DNA of 36,498 bases from Bacteroidales bacterium (lineage in GTDB: Bacteria > Bacteroidota > Bacteroidia > Bacteroidales > UBA932). The notes beneath the pieces were generated by a model, which searched no databases, was not told where the DNA came from, and saw only the letters and a program-made list of their open reading frames with translations. Made by a program: the position numbers and the translations under genes. The DNA lies in NCBI GenBank assembly GCA_017429205.1, contig JAFRPH010000061.1:1-36498 (forward strand), given 5' to 3'. Below, piece by piece: positions 25,085 through 34,341 of this stretch. Each line of letters begins with the position of its first letter. The stretch's first letter is position 1.

Positions 25085-26295
25085 AACGGTTCTTTCTCAT
25101 AGGATTGGCCTTGCTCGTGGCGGCCTGCGTCCAGGATTACAAGAGTCCCTGGCCGGACGCCCTGCAGCTGCTGTCGGTGAACGCCGTCTATCCGGACGGC
25201 TATGCGCACGCGGTGCACGAAGGCGCGGTCATCCGCATCGAGGAAATCTCCTCCGGCGCCGCCTACCTGGCCAAGACCGACAGCCGCGGCCTCGCGGAGA
25301 TCCAGGTCCCGCCGGGCATTTACCGCATCACCTGCAGCGACCGGACCGGGAAGGACCTGTTCAACGGCGCGGCGGACAAGGTGGTGGTCACCGAGCGGCG
25401 CATCGTGGACCTGCGGCTGGCGCATTCCACGGCCGGCGGTCTCGTGGTCAAGGAAATCTACACCGGCGGCTGCAGCAAGGCCCCGCAGGAGGGCACCTAC
25501 CAGAGCGACCAGTACTTCATCATCCACAACAACGACTTCGAAACGGCGTATCTGGACAGCCTCTGTTTCGGCACCCTGTCGCCGTACAACAGCACTTCCG
25601 TCAACAACTGGACGGAGCGCGACCCGGTGACGGGGGAGACGGTCTTCCCGGATTTCGCGCCGGTCGTGACCGTGGTCTGGCAGCTGCCCGGAAGCGGGAA
25701 GGACTTCCCGCTGGCCCCGGGCGCCGATGCCGTCGTGGCCCTCCGCGGCGCCATCGACCATACCCTCCAGTACCCCCTGTCGGTGAACCTGAACCGGCCG
25801 GACCTGTTTGCCTGCTACAACCCGACTTACTTCCCGAATCCGACCTACCATCCGGCGCCGGGCGACCTGGTGAAGCCCGAACGCTATGCGCAGGTGGTCA
25901 TCAAGACGGGCCAGTCCAACGCCAACACCTTCTCCATCTCCTCGCCGACGGTCGTCCTGTTCCGGACGCCGATGCCGGCCGGGGAATACGTCCTCCAGCC
26001 CGATGTGGTCCGGGTCACGCCCGGCAACAGCGCGGACCGCGTGGTCGTGGTCCCGTACGAGTGGATCGTGGACGCCGTGGAGGTGTTCGACGGCCGTTCC
26101 TCCAGCAACGGGAAGCGGGTAGCGCCCGCCGCCGACGCGGGTTTCGTCATCCAGAGCGATATTTACAAGGGGCATACGCTGCGGCGGAAGGTCGATGAAA
26201 AGGCCAGCGCGGAGAACGGATACGAGGTCCTCGTGGACACGAACAATTCAAGCAATGACTTCTATGAGAGCGAGATACAGAGCCTGCATCCTTAG
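25081..26295 (+). CDS. DUF4876-family lipoprotein
   Basis: A 404-residue predicted lipoprotein with lipobox LVAAC (Cys16). The N-terminal part (about 25-105) is a carboxypeptidase-regulatory-like beta domain (GAVIRIEEISSGAAYLAKTDSRG, PPGIYRITC). The rest fits DUF4876 (PF16215): VVKEIYTGGCSK, SDQYFIIHNNDFETAYLDSLCFG, and the C-terminal VLVDTNNSSNDFYESEIQ segment. Coupled to the receptor by an ATGA overlap, it is likely its surface or periplasm-facing partner. Function unproven. Confidence 0.85.
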   Translation: MKRFFLIGLALLVAACVQDYKSPWPDALQLLSVNAVYPDGYAHAVHEGAVIRIEEISSGAAYLAKTDSRGLAEIQVPPGIYRITCSDRTGKDLFNGAADKVVVTERRIVDLRLAHSTAGGLVVKEIYTGGCSKAPQEGTYQSDQYFIIHNNDFETAYLDSLCFGTLSPYNSTSVNNWTERDPVTGETVFPDFAPVVTVVWQLPGSGKDFPLAPGADAVVALRGAIDHTLQYPLSVNLNRPDLFACYNPTYFPNPTYHPAPGDLVKPERYAQVVIKTGQSNANTFSISSPTVVLFRTPMPAGEYVLQPDVVRVTPGNSADRVVVVPYEWIVDAVEVFDGRSSSNGKRVAPAADAGFVIQSDIYKGHTLRRKVDEKASAENGYEVLVDTNNSSNDFYESEIQSLHP

Positions 26296-27736
26296 CCTTC
26301 TGCTGGTGCCGCTGGCCCTGCAGGGCCAGGACATCGGCCTCCTGCGGCTGAACCCGAAGACGGGCGCCACAGGCAAGGCCGACGTGTACGGCGGCTACGA
26401 GGCGGGCGGCTACCATCCCGCCTTCGCCCCGGCCTCGCTTTGGAAGGCCGGCGCCTCCGCGCAGGGCACGCACCACGGCGAAAACACGTCCTTCACGGGC
26501 TCCTTCTCCTTCGAGCAGATTGACGGGAAGGACCAGTTCACGTCCGTGTTCCTGGAGCCGGGCTATTTCCCGGTCGACGTGCTTGAATTCACCCCCGGCG
26601 ACAAGACGCGCCAGACTTACAAGCTGGGCGGCGGCTTCGCCACCACGTTCGCGGAGGAGTTCGCCTTCGGCGTCAAGGCCGATTATACCGCCGCGAACTA
26701 TGCCAAGCGCAAGGATATCCGCCATACGACCTACGGCATGGACCTGCAGGTGGAACCGACGTTCGCCGTCGTCAGCAACGGAATCGGGATTTCCGCCGCC
26801 TATGTCTTCCGCAAGCGCACGGAAACGATTGACGCCGAGCAGGTCGGCGCCGCCACGGACCAGTCCTATTTCGCGTTCCTGGACAAGGGAATGCGGTACG
26901 GCACCTACCAGGTCTGGGACGGCGACGGCATCCATCTGGACGAGGCCGGCGTGGGGGTCTTCCCCGTGAAGGAATTCACGCACGGATTTTCCTATATCGT
27001 CCAGGCGCCCGTGGCCTCGTTCGGCATGAGCCTGCTGTGGAAGCATGGATCCGTGGGCGAGAAGGGCTATGACTGGTTCCGGTATCCGGGCCTCTCTTGG
27101 AAAGTATTCCTGGAAGGCCGCTTCAAGGGCGGTCATTCCCTCTGTCTGGACTTCAACCTGCAGAACGACCAGTTGGAGGAATCCGTGCTGGACAAAGTCA
27201 CCGCCGGCGGTATCACTACGCCCACGGTGTATGCCTGGAACGCCGTTTCCGACCGGAATTGGGGAAGCCTGGACCTGACCTATGCCGTCCGGTTCCAGAA
27301 CGGGCCTCTGAAGCGCCTGCAGGCCGTTTTGCACGGCGGCCTCTGGGAGGAGAAATCCTACCTGATGTATCCCTACGAGGACCAGACGCGGCGCTATAAC
27401 GGCATGGCGACCCTCGTCGCGGCCTTCGGCTTCGGCCCCGTGGACCTGAACCTGCGGGTGAACGGTGGCGCCGGCGCCTGGAAGGACCAGGGCCTCCAGG
27501 GAGGCACGGACGCCGTCGAATCCGCCCCGTTCCGCCTGCTGCCCGACTGGCTGCGGAAGATGGAGTATTTCTCCACGGGCAAGCTGGGCACCGGCCTCAC
27601 CTTGACCTATCACCTGAAAGCCGTCCGGGGGCTGTACCTCCAGGCCGAAGGGACCTGGCTCCACGGCTTCGGCATCGACCTCCTTCCGGGGGCGGACCGC
27701 TGGAGCTCGACGGTGAAGGTCGGCTACGATTTTTGA
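26264..27736 (+). CDS. DUF6850-like outer-membrane beta-barrel protein, copy 1
   Basis: About 490 residues; starts inside the DUF4876 gene (32-bp overlap). ATG 26264 puts the signal peptide (MRARYRACILSLLLVPLALQGQ) at the N-terminus; ATG 26255 is an alternative. After DIGLLRLNPKTG the protein consists of alternating amphipathic beta segments, as expected for a barrel, and it ends with an aromatic residue (STVKVGYDF). SVFLEPGYFPVDV is a conserved block shared with the next gene. The family name is assigned from its position after DUF4876 and remembered family appearance, so it is less certain than the barrel call. Confidence 0.75.
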   Translation: MRARYRACILSLLLVPLALQGQDIGLLRLNPKTGATGKADVYGGYEAGGYHPAFAPASLWKAGASAQGTHHGENTSFTGSFSFEQIDGKDQFTSVFLEPGYFPVDVLEFTPGDKTRQTYKLGGGFATTFAEEFAFGVKADYTAANYAKRKDIRHTTYGMDLQVEPTFAVVSNGIGISAAYVFRKRTETIDAEQVGAATDQSYFAFLDKGMRYGTYQVWDGDGIHLDEAGVGVFPVKEFTHGFSYIVQAPVASFGMSLLWKHGSVGEKGYDWFRYPGLSWKVFLEGRFKGGHSLCLDFNLQNDQLEESVLDKVTAGGITTPTVYAWNAVSDRNWGSLDLTYAVRFQNGPLKRLQAVLHGGLWEEKSYLMYPYEDQTRRYNGMATLVAAFGFGPVDLNLRVNGGAGAWKDQGLQGGTDAVESAPFRLLPDWLRKMEYFSTGKLGTGLTLTYHLKAVRGLYLQAEGTWLHGFGIDLLPGADRWSSTVKVGYDF

Positions 27737-27755
27737 GAAAAACGTCATATTGAAG

Positions 27756-29147
27756 ATGAAGAAACTGTTCAGATTCCTCGGAATCGCACTTTGCCTGCTT
27801 TCTCCGGTCCTCGGGAAGGCCCAGGATACAGGCTTGTTCCGGATGAAGAAGGACCTGCCGCCGGAGAACGACATCGCCCTCTGGGGCGGGGTCGAGGACG
27901 GCCGGTTCAAGCCGACCCACGCGCCCCTCTTCCAATGGAAGGCCGGCGCGGACGCCCGTATGGTCCGCCACGGGATTCGCACCTCCTGGACGGGGACCAT
28001 TTCCCTGGAACAGGCGGTGGGCAAGTACCAGAGTTCCTCCTTGTTCCTGGAGCCGGGGTATTTCCCGGTGGACCTTTGGGACCAGAGCGCGGGGACGGGG
28101 TCCCGGCAGACCGGACGGGTGGAAATCGGCCTCCTCAGCGACTTGTCGGATCTTTGGGCCGCGGGCTTCAACGCCTCCGTCAAGGCGGCGAACGAAGCGA
28201 AACGGGGCGGGCTGAGCCATTCGACCTTGGGCGTGGATGCGCAGCTGGAACCTACGCTTACCTTCGTGCAGGACGACGACGCCTGCTTCGTCTCCTCCTA
28301 TCTTGTCCGCGTACGCACGGAACGCGTGAAGGCGGACCGGGCCGGCGACGGGGTTCTGCCCGTTTTCCGGGACAACGGTATGCGGTACGGCGAGTATGAG
28401 ACCGAGATGGGCCTTTTCCCGGTCCTGGAGCTCTCCCACGGCTTTTACGAGCGGTATTACAGCCCCGAACTGTCCGGCGGTTTCGGAATCACCTGGAAGC
28501 GCGGCCGGGCCGGCGAGAAGAACTACAGCCAGTTCAAGTTCCCGGGAAGCACGCTGAAAGGTTTCTTCGAGTTTACCCGCGAGGGCTTCGAGATCGACCA
28601 GGTATACCGCGTGTCCTATCAGCGCGACCGGGACCAGCTGCGGGAGGCCCGTGAGGGCGGATTCGCCGCCCTTTCGGACCGGGTGACGAGAGATGCGAAG
28701 TTCAGTTTCTCGCTCCAGCCCCACGAGGGTGCCGTGAAGCGCGCCGGCATCGATTTGGATGGCAACTTGTGGAAGGAACGCGCCGTCGTTTCCGTCCAGG
28801 ACGTGGCCCGGATGCTCGGCGGTACGGCAACGGCTTTTGCGTCACTGACCTTCGGCTCCGTCGACCTGGACGTCCGCGCGTCGGTGGGCGGAGGCCGCTG
28901 GCTGGACCGCGGCCGGACCTATGAGGATCCCGGAAAGGATCTCAGGCTGGTGGAAGACTGGAGAAAGAATATGGATTACCGCATGCTTCCCCGGCTGGGA
29001 GTGGGCGGGACGTTCACCTATCACGCCTCTTTCCTGGAGGGGCTGACCTTCCAGGTCGACACCGACTGGCTTCGGGCCTTCAAGATGGTCCATCTGGGCG
29101 GCAAGAACCGGAACGTCGCCACCCTTCGGATCGGATATCATTTTTAA
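27756..29147 (+). CDS. DUF6850-like outer-membrane beta-barrel protein, copy 2
   Basis: A 463-residue paralogue of the previous gene, 19 bp downstream. ATG 27756 gives the signal peptide MKKLFRFLGIALCLLSPVLGKA; mature start QDTGLFRM parallels QDIGLLRL. Shared blocks include FLEPGYFPVDL, WKAGADAR against WKAGASAQ, and a terminal aromatic (VATLRIGYHF). The copies are clearly diverged at the protein level, so the duplication is old or the copies have specialised. Both lie in the same operon with the receptor, suggesting a hetero-assembly or two distinct substrates. Confidence 0.75.
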   Translation: MKKLFRFLGIALCLLSPVLGKAQDTGLFRMKKDLPPENDIALWGGVEDGRFKPTHAPLFQWKAGADARMVRHGIRTSWTGTISLEQAVGKYQSSSLFLEPGYFPVDLWDQSAGTGSRQTGRVEIGLLSDLSDLWAAGFNASVKAANEAKRGGLSHSTLGVDAQLEPTLTFVQDDDACFVSSYLVRVRTERVKADRAGDGVLPVFRDNGMRYGEYETEMGLFPVLELSHGFYERYYSPELSGGFGITWKRGRAGEKNYSQFKFPGSTLKGFFEFTREGFEIDQVYRVSYQRDRDQLREAREGGFAALSDRVTRDAKFSFSLQPHEGAVKRAGIDLDGNLWKERAVVSVQDVARMLGGTATAFASLTFGSVDLDVRASVGGGRWLDRGRTYEDPGKDLRLVEDWRKNMDYRMLPRLGVGGTFTYHASFLEGLTFQVDTDWLRAFKMVHLGGKNRNVATLRIGYHF

Positions 29148-29168
29148 CGAACATAACAACGTATTGTC

Positions 29169-30764
29169 ATGAAGAGATCTATCATTTTTGTGGGCGCGGC
29201 CGTCCTGGCCCTCGTCGCCTGCAACAAGAATCCGCAGCCCGGCCGCGAGCCGGTCGATTTCTCCCAGTACAAGGTCCGCGTGGAGCCCGTGATCACCCGC
29301 GTGACCGAAACGAATTTCGAGAACGGCGACGCCATCGGCGTGTCCATCATCCGCAAGAGCGGCGACTTCGCCGCCAACGCGAAGTTCACCTACGACGGGA
29401 CCGCTTTCGCCGGCGACCTCAACTGGTATGAGGACGGCGAGGAGGCCAGCACCCTCAAGGCCTATTATCCCTACAAGGAGGGCGAAGGGCTTCCCACCTC
29501 TTTCACCGTCCAGCACGACCAGTCCAAGGGAACGTCTCCGTCCGACTTCGTTTCGGCCGTCAAGGAGAACGTCCTTCCGAGCGCCAACGCCGTCTCGGTG
29601 GTGTTCAAGCACCAGCTGAGCCGCCTGGTCACCACGGTGAAGAACAATACCGGCGCCGCGATCGAGAGCATCGTGTTCGAGGAGTTCGTCCCGCAGGCCC
29701 ACATCGCCGCGGACCTGACGGCGAAAGTCGTCGACGGCGCGAAGTGGCAGCCGCTGACGCCGTTCTTCAAGGATGACAAGTATTATCTCATCGTCCCCGC
29801 CCAGACCGTGAAGCCGGTCGTGAAAGTGACCGCGGGCGGCAAGACGCTGACCCAGCAGCTCACCGAGGTCTCCCTGGAGCCCGGCAAGCAGTACAGCCTG
29901 TCGATGGTCGTGAACAAGGAGGAGATCAAGATCGTCCTGGCGGGCGAGATCGAGAACTGGGACGACGGCGGCGAAATCGGCGGTGGCGGCTCTTCCTTCA
30001 CGGAGGACCTCGAGGACGGGTATTTCACCTATGACGGCGTCAAGTACAACGTGGTCAAGATGAAGGACGGCAAATGGTGGATGGCCCAGAACCTGGCCTA
30101 TCTGCCGGAAGGCTATACCCCGGCCACCGACCTCACGGCCGTTACCGCAGGCGTCTTTGCCCCGTTGCAGGTAAAGGCCGACCATTCCGGCCTTGAGTTT
30201 TCAACCGATCCGGCCGTTGTGGCCAAGAACGGCTACCTGTACCAGGCCGAGGTCGCCCTGGGCCTGAAGGTCGGAGACCTCACCTCCGTCGCGGACGCGC
30301 AGAAGCTGGAAGCCGCGCAGGGCATCTGCCCGAAGGGCTGGCACATCCCGACGCTGCAGGATATCATGGCGCTGGTAGGAAAGTCCGTTGGCGCGACGAC
30401 CGATGCTGACGCCCCGTATTATGACGGCAACAACGGCTCCATTGCCCTCCTAAACGCGGATGGTTTCAATATGGCTCCTGTCGGCATGGTTTCCATTCAG
30501 GACAACACGAAGACATCGGGATTGCTTCAAGGCTTCAATACCAATTATCCAGACCGGATTACCTCCAGCATGTTCTGCGGTTCCACCTATGCAGGCGTCA
30601 CCTACAACACCAGCGGAGACGAAACCTCCGGCGTGAAGAACCTCCAGTTCTACGGCTTCATGCCGATGACCAACAAGGCGACCGAAGCCGAATACACCTG
30701 CAACGGAACCAAGGTCAGCTACCGCATCGCCGGCCCGGTCCGTTGCGTGAGAAATGTCAACTGA
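29169..30764 (+). CDS. Fimbrillin-like lipoprotein with C-terminal FISUMP domain
   Basis: A 531-residue predicted surface lipoprotein; lipobox LVAC with Cys18. Residues about 30-265 look like a fimbrillin (Mfa-like) domain: an early VTRVTETNFENGDAIGVS block, a KAYYPYKEG strand, KHQLSRLVTTVKN, and DDKYYLIVPAQT. A Gly-rich hinge (GGEIGGGGSS, about 267-276) leads to a FISUMP-type domain (about 283-531) with VKMKDGKWWMAQNLAYLP, GICPKGWHIPTLQDI and the closing GPVRCVRNVN. It lacks the usual neighbours of fimbria operons. It lies 21 bp after the barrel gene and its stop overlaps the next start (TGATG), so it is part of the receptor operon. Confidence 0.85.
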   Translation: MKRSIIFVGAAVLALVACNKNPQPGREPVDFSQYKVRVEPVITRVTETNFENGDAIGVSIIRKSGDFAANAKFTYDGTAFAGDLNWYEDGEEASTLKAYYPYKEGEGLPTSFTVQHDQSKGTSPSDFVSAVKENVLPSANAVSVVFKHQLSRLVTTVKNNTGAAIESIVFEEFVPQAHIAADLTAKVVDGAKWQPLTPFFKDDKYYLIVPAQTVKPVVKVTAGGKTLTQQLTEVSLEPGKQYSLSMVVNKEEIKIVLAGEIENWDDGGEIGGGGSSFTEDLEDGYFTYDGVKYNVVKMKDGKWWMAQNLAYLPEGYTPATDLTAVTAGVFAPLQVKADHSGLEFSTDPAVVAKNGYLYQAEVALGLKVGDLTSVADAQKLEAAQGICPKGWHIPTLQDIMALVGKSVGATTDADAPYYDGNNGSIALLNADGFNMAPVGMVSIQDNTKTSGLLQGFNTNYPDRITSSMFCGSTYAGVTYNTSGDETSGVKNLQFYGFMPMTNKATEAEYTCNGTKVSYRIAGPVRCVRNVN

Positions 30765-32692
30765 TGAAACGCCTCCTTCTTCTGGCCGCCCTGGCGATCC
30801 TGCCGGTGGCGGCCTTTGCCGATGAGGGAATGTGGATGATCCACGCCCTGAACCAGGCGCTGGAAAAGAAGATGCAGGAGCGGGGGCTGCAGCTCTCCGC
30901 CGGAGAGATCTACAACGCCGACGCGCCGGGGACCACGGTCTCCGACGCCGTCGTGTCGCTCGGTTTCTACTGCACCGCCAGCGTGATTTCCGACGAAGGG
31001 CTCCTCATCACCAACCACCACTGCGCCTACAGCGACCTGTTCGACCTGTCCACCCCGGAGAATAACTATCTGGAGGACGGTTACTGGGCGTTTTACCGCC
31101 AGGACGAAATTCCGCTGCAAGGGAAGGAAGTGTACTTCCTGAAGCGGGTCCTGGACGTGACGGACGAGGTGACGGCCGTGGCGGATTCGCTGACCGCCCG
31201 GGGCGAGCGCTTCGGCTCGCGGAAGCTCACCTCCATCCTGGAGCGCCGCTACGCCGCGCGCACCGGCCTGGAGGCCTCGCTGAACTCGATGTGGGCGGGG
31301 GAGAAGTACTACCTGGCCCTGTACACCACCTACAAGGACATCCGCCTGGTGGGCGCCCCGCCGGTGTCCATCGCGGCCTTCGGCGGCGACGAGGACAACT
31401 GGGAATGGCCGCAGCACAAAGGCGATTTCGCCCTGTACCGCATCTATGACCACGGCGAGCCGCTCCATTCCCCGTGGCACCTGCGCATTTCGCGGGCCGG
31501 CTACCGGGAAGGGGACTATGCGATGGTCATCGGCTATCCCGGCCGCACCGACCGCTACAGCAGCTCCTACAAGGTCGATTATCTCTCGAGGGTGGAGCGC
31601 CCGGTGACGAACCGCCTCCGCGGCAACCAGATGGAGATCGTCCGGAAATGGATGGACGCCGACCCCGCCGTCCGCGCGAAATATTCCGACTGGTTCTTCT
31701 CCCTGTCCAACGTCCAGGAAATGCAGGAAGGGGAGGTGCAGTGCGTGAAGCGTTTCGGCGTGGTGGACGAGAAGCGGGCCCAGGAGAAGGATCTCCCGCA
31801 GGACATCCTGCAGGGGTTGGCCGACGAGTACGCCGCCATCGAGGACATCGAGCGCGAGAAGGCGTACTACCGCGAGACCATCGTCCGCGGTATGCGCATC
31901 ACGCCCACGATGCTCCGGATGTCCAACGCCAAGACGCCCGAGGCCCGCGACGAGATCTATCGCCGGGACATCGGCGCCCTGGATGCGCGCGTGGAGAAAG
32001 ACCTCATCGCCTATTCGCTGGAAGAGTATTTCGGCCATATGCCGGCCGATGTCGTCGGCCATCGGCAGGATTCCCTGCGGAAGGCCTTCGGCGGCGACTG
32101 GAAGGCGATGGCGGAGCACCTCTGGGACAACCCGCTCGTGCTGATGGACTTCATCACGGAGGTCAAGATCACGGCCTTCAACGAGCGCGAGAAGCACACG
32201 GGCGACTTGACGGACCTGCAACACCGCTATACCCGGGCGTTGTACCACGACCGCGAGGCAAAGGGAATCGTCCAGTATCCGGACGCGAACTCCACGATGC
32301 GCCTGACCTATGGCGTCGTGTCTTCCCTGGAGCCCTGGGACGCGGTGTACACCTCCTGGTATTCTTCCCCTCGCGGCCTCCGCGAGAAATACAACCCGGC
32401 GCAGCACGATTTCGCCCTGCCGGCGGACTTCGTCGCCGCGCTGGACCGCTATGACGGCCCTGTCAACTTCCTGACGGACAATGACATCACGGGCGGCAAC
32501 TCCGGCTCGCCGGTGCTGAACGCCCGGGGCGAAGTCATCGGCCTCGCCTTCGACGGAAACAAGGAATCCCTCGCCTCCGACGTGTCCTTCACGCCCGACT
32601 ACAACAAGTGCGTCTGCGTGGACATCCGGTATGTCCTGTGGATCCTGGAGGATTACGTGGGGCTGGAGCGAATCGTCAAGGAGCTGGAGTAG
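30764..32692 (+). CDS. S46-family dipeptidyl peptidase (DPP7-type)
   Basis: Periplasmic serine exopeptidase that removes dipeptides from peptide N-termini, feeding peptide-using Bacteroidota. ATG 30764, sharing a base with the previous stop, gives 642 residues with signal peptide MKRLLLLAALAILPVAAFA. The triad residues are visible: His86 in LLITNHHCAY, Asp221 in HKGDFALYR and Ser580 in GGNSGSPV. The residue 18 after the catalytic Ser is Gly (LAFDGN), as in DPP7, and not the Arg that gives DPP11 its acidic P1 preference; hydrophobic P1 is inferred. The protein is shorter than typical S46 enzymes of about 700 residues. It is the last gene of the six-gene run and its 3' end overlaps the convergent gene by 17 bp. 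Confidence 0.93.
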   Translation: MKRLLLLAALAILPVAAFADEGMWMIHALNQALEKKMQERGLQLSAGEIYNADAPGTTVSDAVVSLGFYCTASVISDEGLLITNHHCAYSDLFDLSTPENNYLEDGYWAFYRQDEIPLQGKEVYFLKRVLDVTDEVTAVADSLTARGERFGSRKLTSILERRYAARTGLEASLNSMWAGEKYYLALYTTYKDIRLVGAPPVSIAAFGGDEDNWEWPQHKGDFALYRIYDHGEPLHSPWHLRISRAGYREGDYAMVIGYPGRTDRYSSSYKVDYLSRVERPVTNRLRGNQMEIVRKWMDADPAVRAKYSDWFFSLSNVQEMQEGEVQCVKRFGVVDEKRAQEKDLPQDILQGLADEYAAIEDIEREKAYYRETIVRGMRITPTMLRMSNAKTPEARDEIYRRDIGALDARVEKDLIAYSLEEYFGHMPADVVGHRQDSLRKAFGGDWKAMAEHLWDNPLVLMDFITEVKITAFNEREKHTGDLTDLQHRYTRALYHDREAKGIVQYPDANSTMRLTYGVVSSLEPWDAVYTSWYSSPRGLREKYNPAQHDFALPADFVAALDRYDGPVNFLTDNDITGGNSGSPVLNARGEVIGLAFDGNKESLASDVSFTPDYNKCVCVDIRYVLWILEDYVGLERIVKELE

Positions 32693-34271
32693 CCTCGCTG
32701 CGTCGCGCCAGTGAAACGGCGATGGGCTTGCCGTCCAGGTAGGCCACGATTTCCGCGTCCGGGAAACCGAGCACGCGGACGGGGTTGAGCTGCAGGAGCG
32801 CCTCGTTGAAGGAGCGGAACACGCCCACGGAATAGGTGTAGCGCAGGGCATTCGTCAAGCGCTCGTACACCGGGTCCAATCCCTTGATTTCATCCAGCGT
32901 CGCGTGCCGGGGCGACGTGAACAGCTGAATCTGGTAGACGACGCCTTCCGGCAGGGAGGTGTCCTGCGCGAAGCGGCCGACGGGCCCCACCTGGAAGGTG
33001 GCTGGCGCGGCCGGCGGCGCAGGGGCCACTTTGAGCTTCAGCTTCGCCCCGAGGGCGTTCTTCGAGAAAGTATAGCTGCTGCGGGCGCCCACGAATTCGC
33101 GGTCCGCCCGGTCGTCGTCCGTCACCGCGCCGCGCAGGAGGAAGGACTGTTCGATGCTCCGGACCGCGCGGGTGGTCTCTTCCAGCCGGCGCCGGAGCGG
33201 CGCGAGGGCGGCCTCGCGCTCGGCGACGGCCGACGTCAGGGCCGTGCGGTCCTCCGTCGCGGACGACAGCCGCAGCCGCAGGGAGTCCAGCAGCCGTTCG
33301 TGCCGATAGATGGAGTCGCGCAGGACGCGGGCCTCGGCGGTCATCTGCATATAGCGGCGGGTGTCGTCGTTGCCCGGGGCGTCGTCCGCGACGGCGGCGC
33401 CGTGGTCCTGCCGGGTCGGGTCGTCCAGCGGGAGCAGGGCGGCGGTCCGGGCGAGCGCGACGGGGTCGCGCATCGGCATCCGGACGATCACCGGCTGCTT
33501 TTCCGTCACATAGATATAGACACTGTCCGGGGCGCAGTCGCGGTTGGAGGCGAACAGCGTATAACGGCCGTCCGGGGAGTCCACCAGCAGGAAATCGTCA
33601 CCGGGGGAGGAATAGGGAAAGCCCATGTTCACGGGCTCGCCCCAGGTCCCCGTCTCTTCGTTCCAGGTGGACCGATACAAGTCGAATCCGCCCATCCCGT
33701 GGAAGCCGTCCGAGGAGAAGGTCAGGGTTTTCCCGTCTTCCGACAGCATCGGGAACACCTCATTGCCCAGGGAAAGCAGGGATGCGCCCATCAGCTCGGG
33801 GTTCGACCACTCCGTCCCGTTGGAGGAGGATATGTACAGGTTGCGGGAGCCGGTGGCGTCCGGCGCGGAGAAGCAGAGGGACTGGCCGCCGCGCGGAGCA
33901 TAGGTCGGGAACCCGTCTTCGGACGGGTCCAGCGAATGCGGCGGCAGGCGCCAGGTCTGGTTCTTCAGGGGGTAGAACAGGAAGAAGTCCGTCCGGGAGA
34001 AGCGCTCGCGGGCCACCACTACCGGATCGGCGCAGAAATCCGTCATGTTCAAGGCGTTCTGGGACCGGTCCATCCGGTCGCGGAGCAGCCGGACGGTGTC
34101 CTTGTCCGTCGTCAGGGCCGCCGCGCGGGCGTAATGGTCCATCGCCTCCTCGAACCGGTACTGCCGGTGCAGGCGGTCTCCCTCCGTCAGGAGCGAGTCC
34201 GTCTGCGCCCGGAGGCCGATGGCCGCCGAGAAAAGCGCCAAAAGGATGGAAATACCCCTTCTATACACCAC
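32676..34271 (-). CDS. Exported TPR / beta-propeller (PD40) protein with coiled coil and SPOR-like C-terminus
   Basis: About 531 residues, function not recognised. No ATG fits: the first plausible start is GTG at 34271 or 34268, just ahead of a signal peptide (GISILLALFSAAIGLRA). A TPR-like pair (EGDRLHRQYRFEEAMDHYARAA) is followed by WD40-like PD40 repeats with LCFSAPDATGSRNLYIS, FPMLSEDGKTLTFSSDGFHGMGGFDLYRS and SPDGRYTLFASNR. A coiled coil at about 345-430 comes next. The C-terminus (VYQIQLFTSPRH, YTYSVGVFRSFNEALLQLNPVRVLGFPDAEIVAY) looks like a SPOR-type domain, often linked to peptidoglycan binding. It resembles PorE-type envelope proteins of type IX secretion in its first half but has no OmpA domain. 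Confidence 0.72.
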   Translation of the reverse strand: MVYRRGISILLALFSAAIGLRAQTDSLLTEGDRLHRQYRFEEAMDHYARAAALTTDKDTVRLLRDRMDRSQNALNMTDFCADPVVVARERFSRTDFFLFYPLKNQTWRLPPHSLDPSEDGFPTYAPRGGQSLCFSAPDATGSRNLYISSSNGTEWSNPELMGASLLSLGNEVFPMLSEDGKTLTFSSDGFHGMGGFDLYRSTWNEETGTWGEPVNMGFPYSSPGDDFLLVDSPDGRYTLFASNRDCAPDSVYIYVTEKQPVIVRMPMRDPVALARTAALLPLDDPTRQDHGAAVADDAPGNDDTRRYMQMTAEARVLRDSIYRHERLLDSLRLRLSSATEDRTALTSAVAEREAALAPLRRRLEETTRAVRSIEQSFLLRGAVTDDDRADREFVGARSSYTFSKNALGAKLKLKVAPAPPAAPATFQVGPVGRFAQDTSLPEGVVYQIQLFTSPRHATLDEIKGLDPVYERLTNALRYTYSVGVFRSFNEALLQLNPVRVLGFPDAEIVAYLDGKPIAVSLARRSEATPAP

Positions 34272-34292
34272 AGATTGTTCGTTTTGCGAGCA

Positions 34293-34300
34293 CAAAATTA
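34293..34300 (-). promoter_or_regulatory. Bacteroides-type -7 box for the propeller gene
   Basis: On the minus strand the bases read TAATTTTG, matching TAnnTTTG, about 22 bp before the proposed GTG start. This supports the GTG start, because upstream ATGs would lie before the promoter. No -33 TTTG at standard spacing. Confidence 0.5.
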
Positions 34301-34341
34301 AGAAATAGTTGCGAGAATCTTCGTTTATCAGAAAAAATTCG

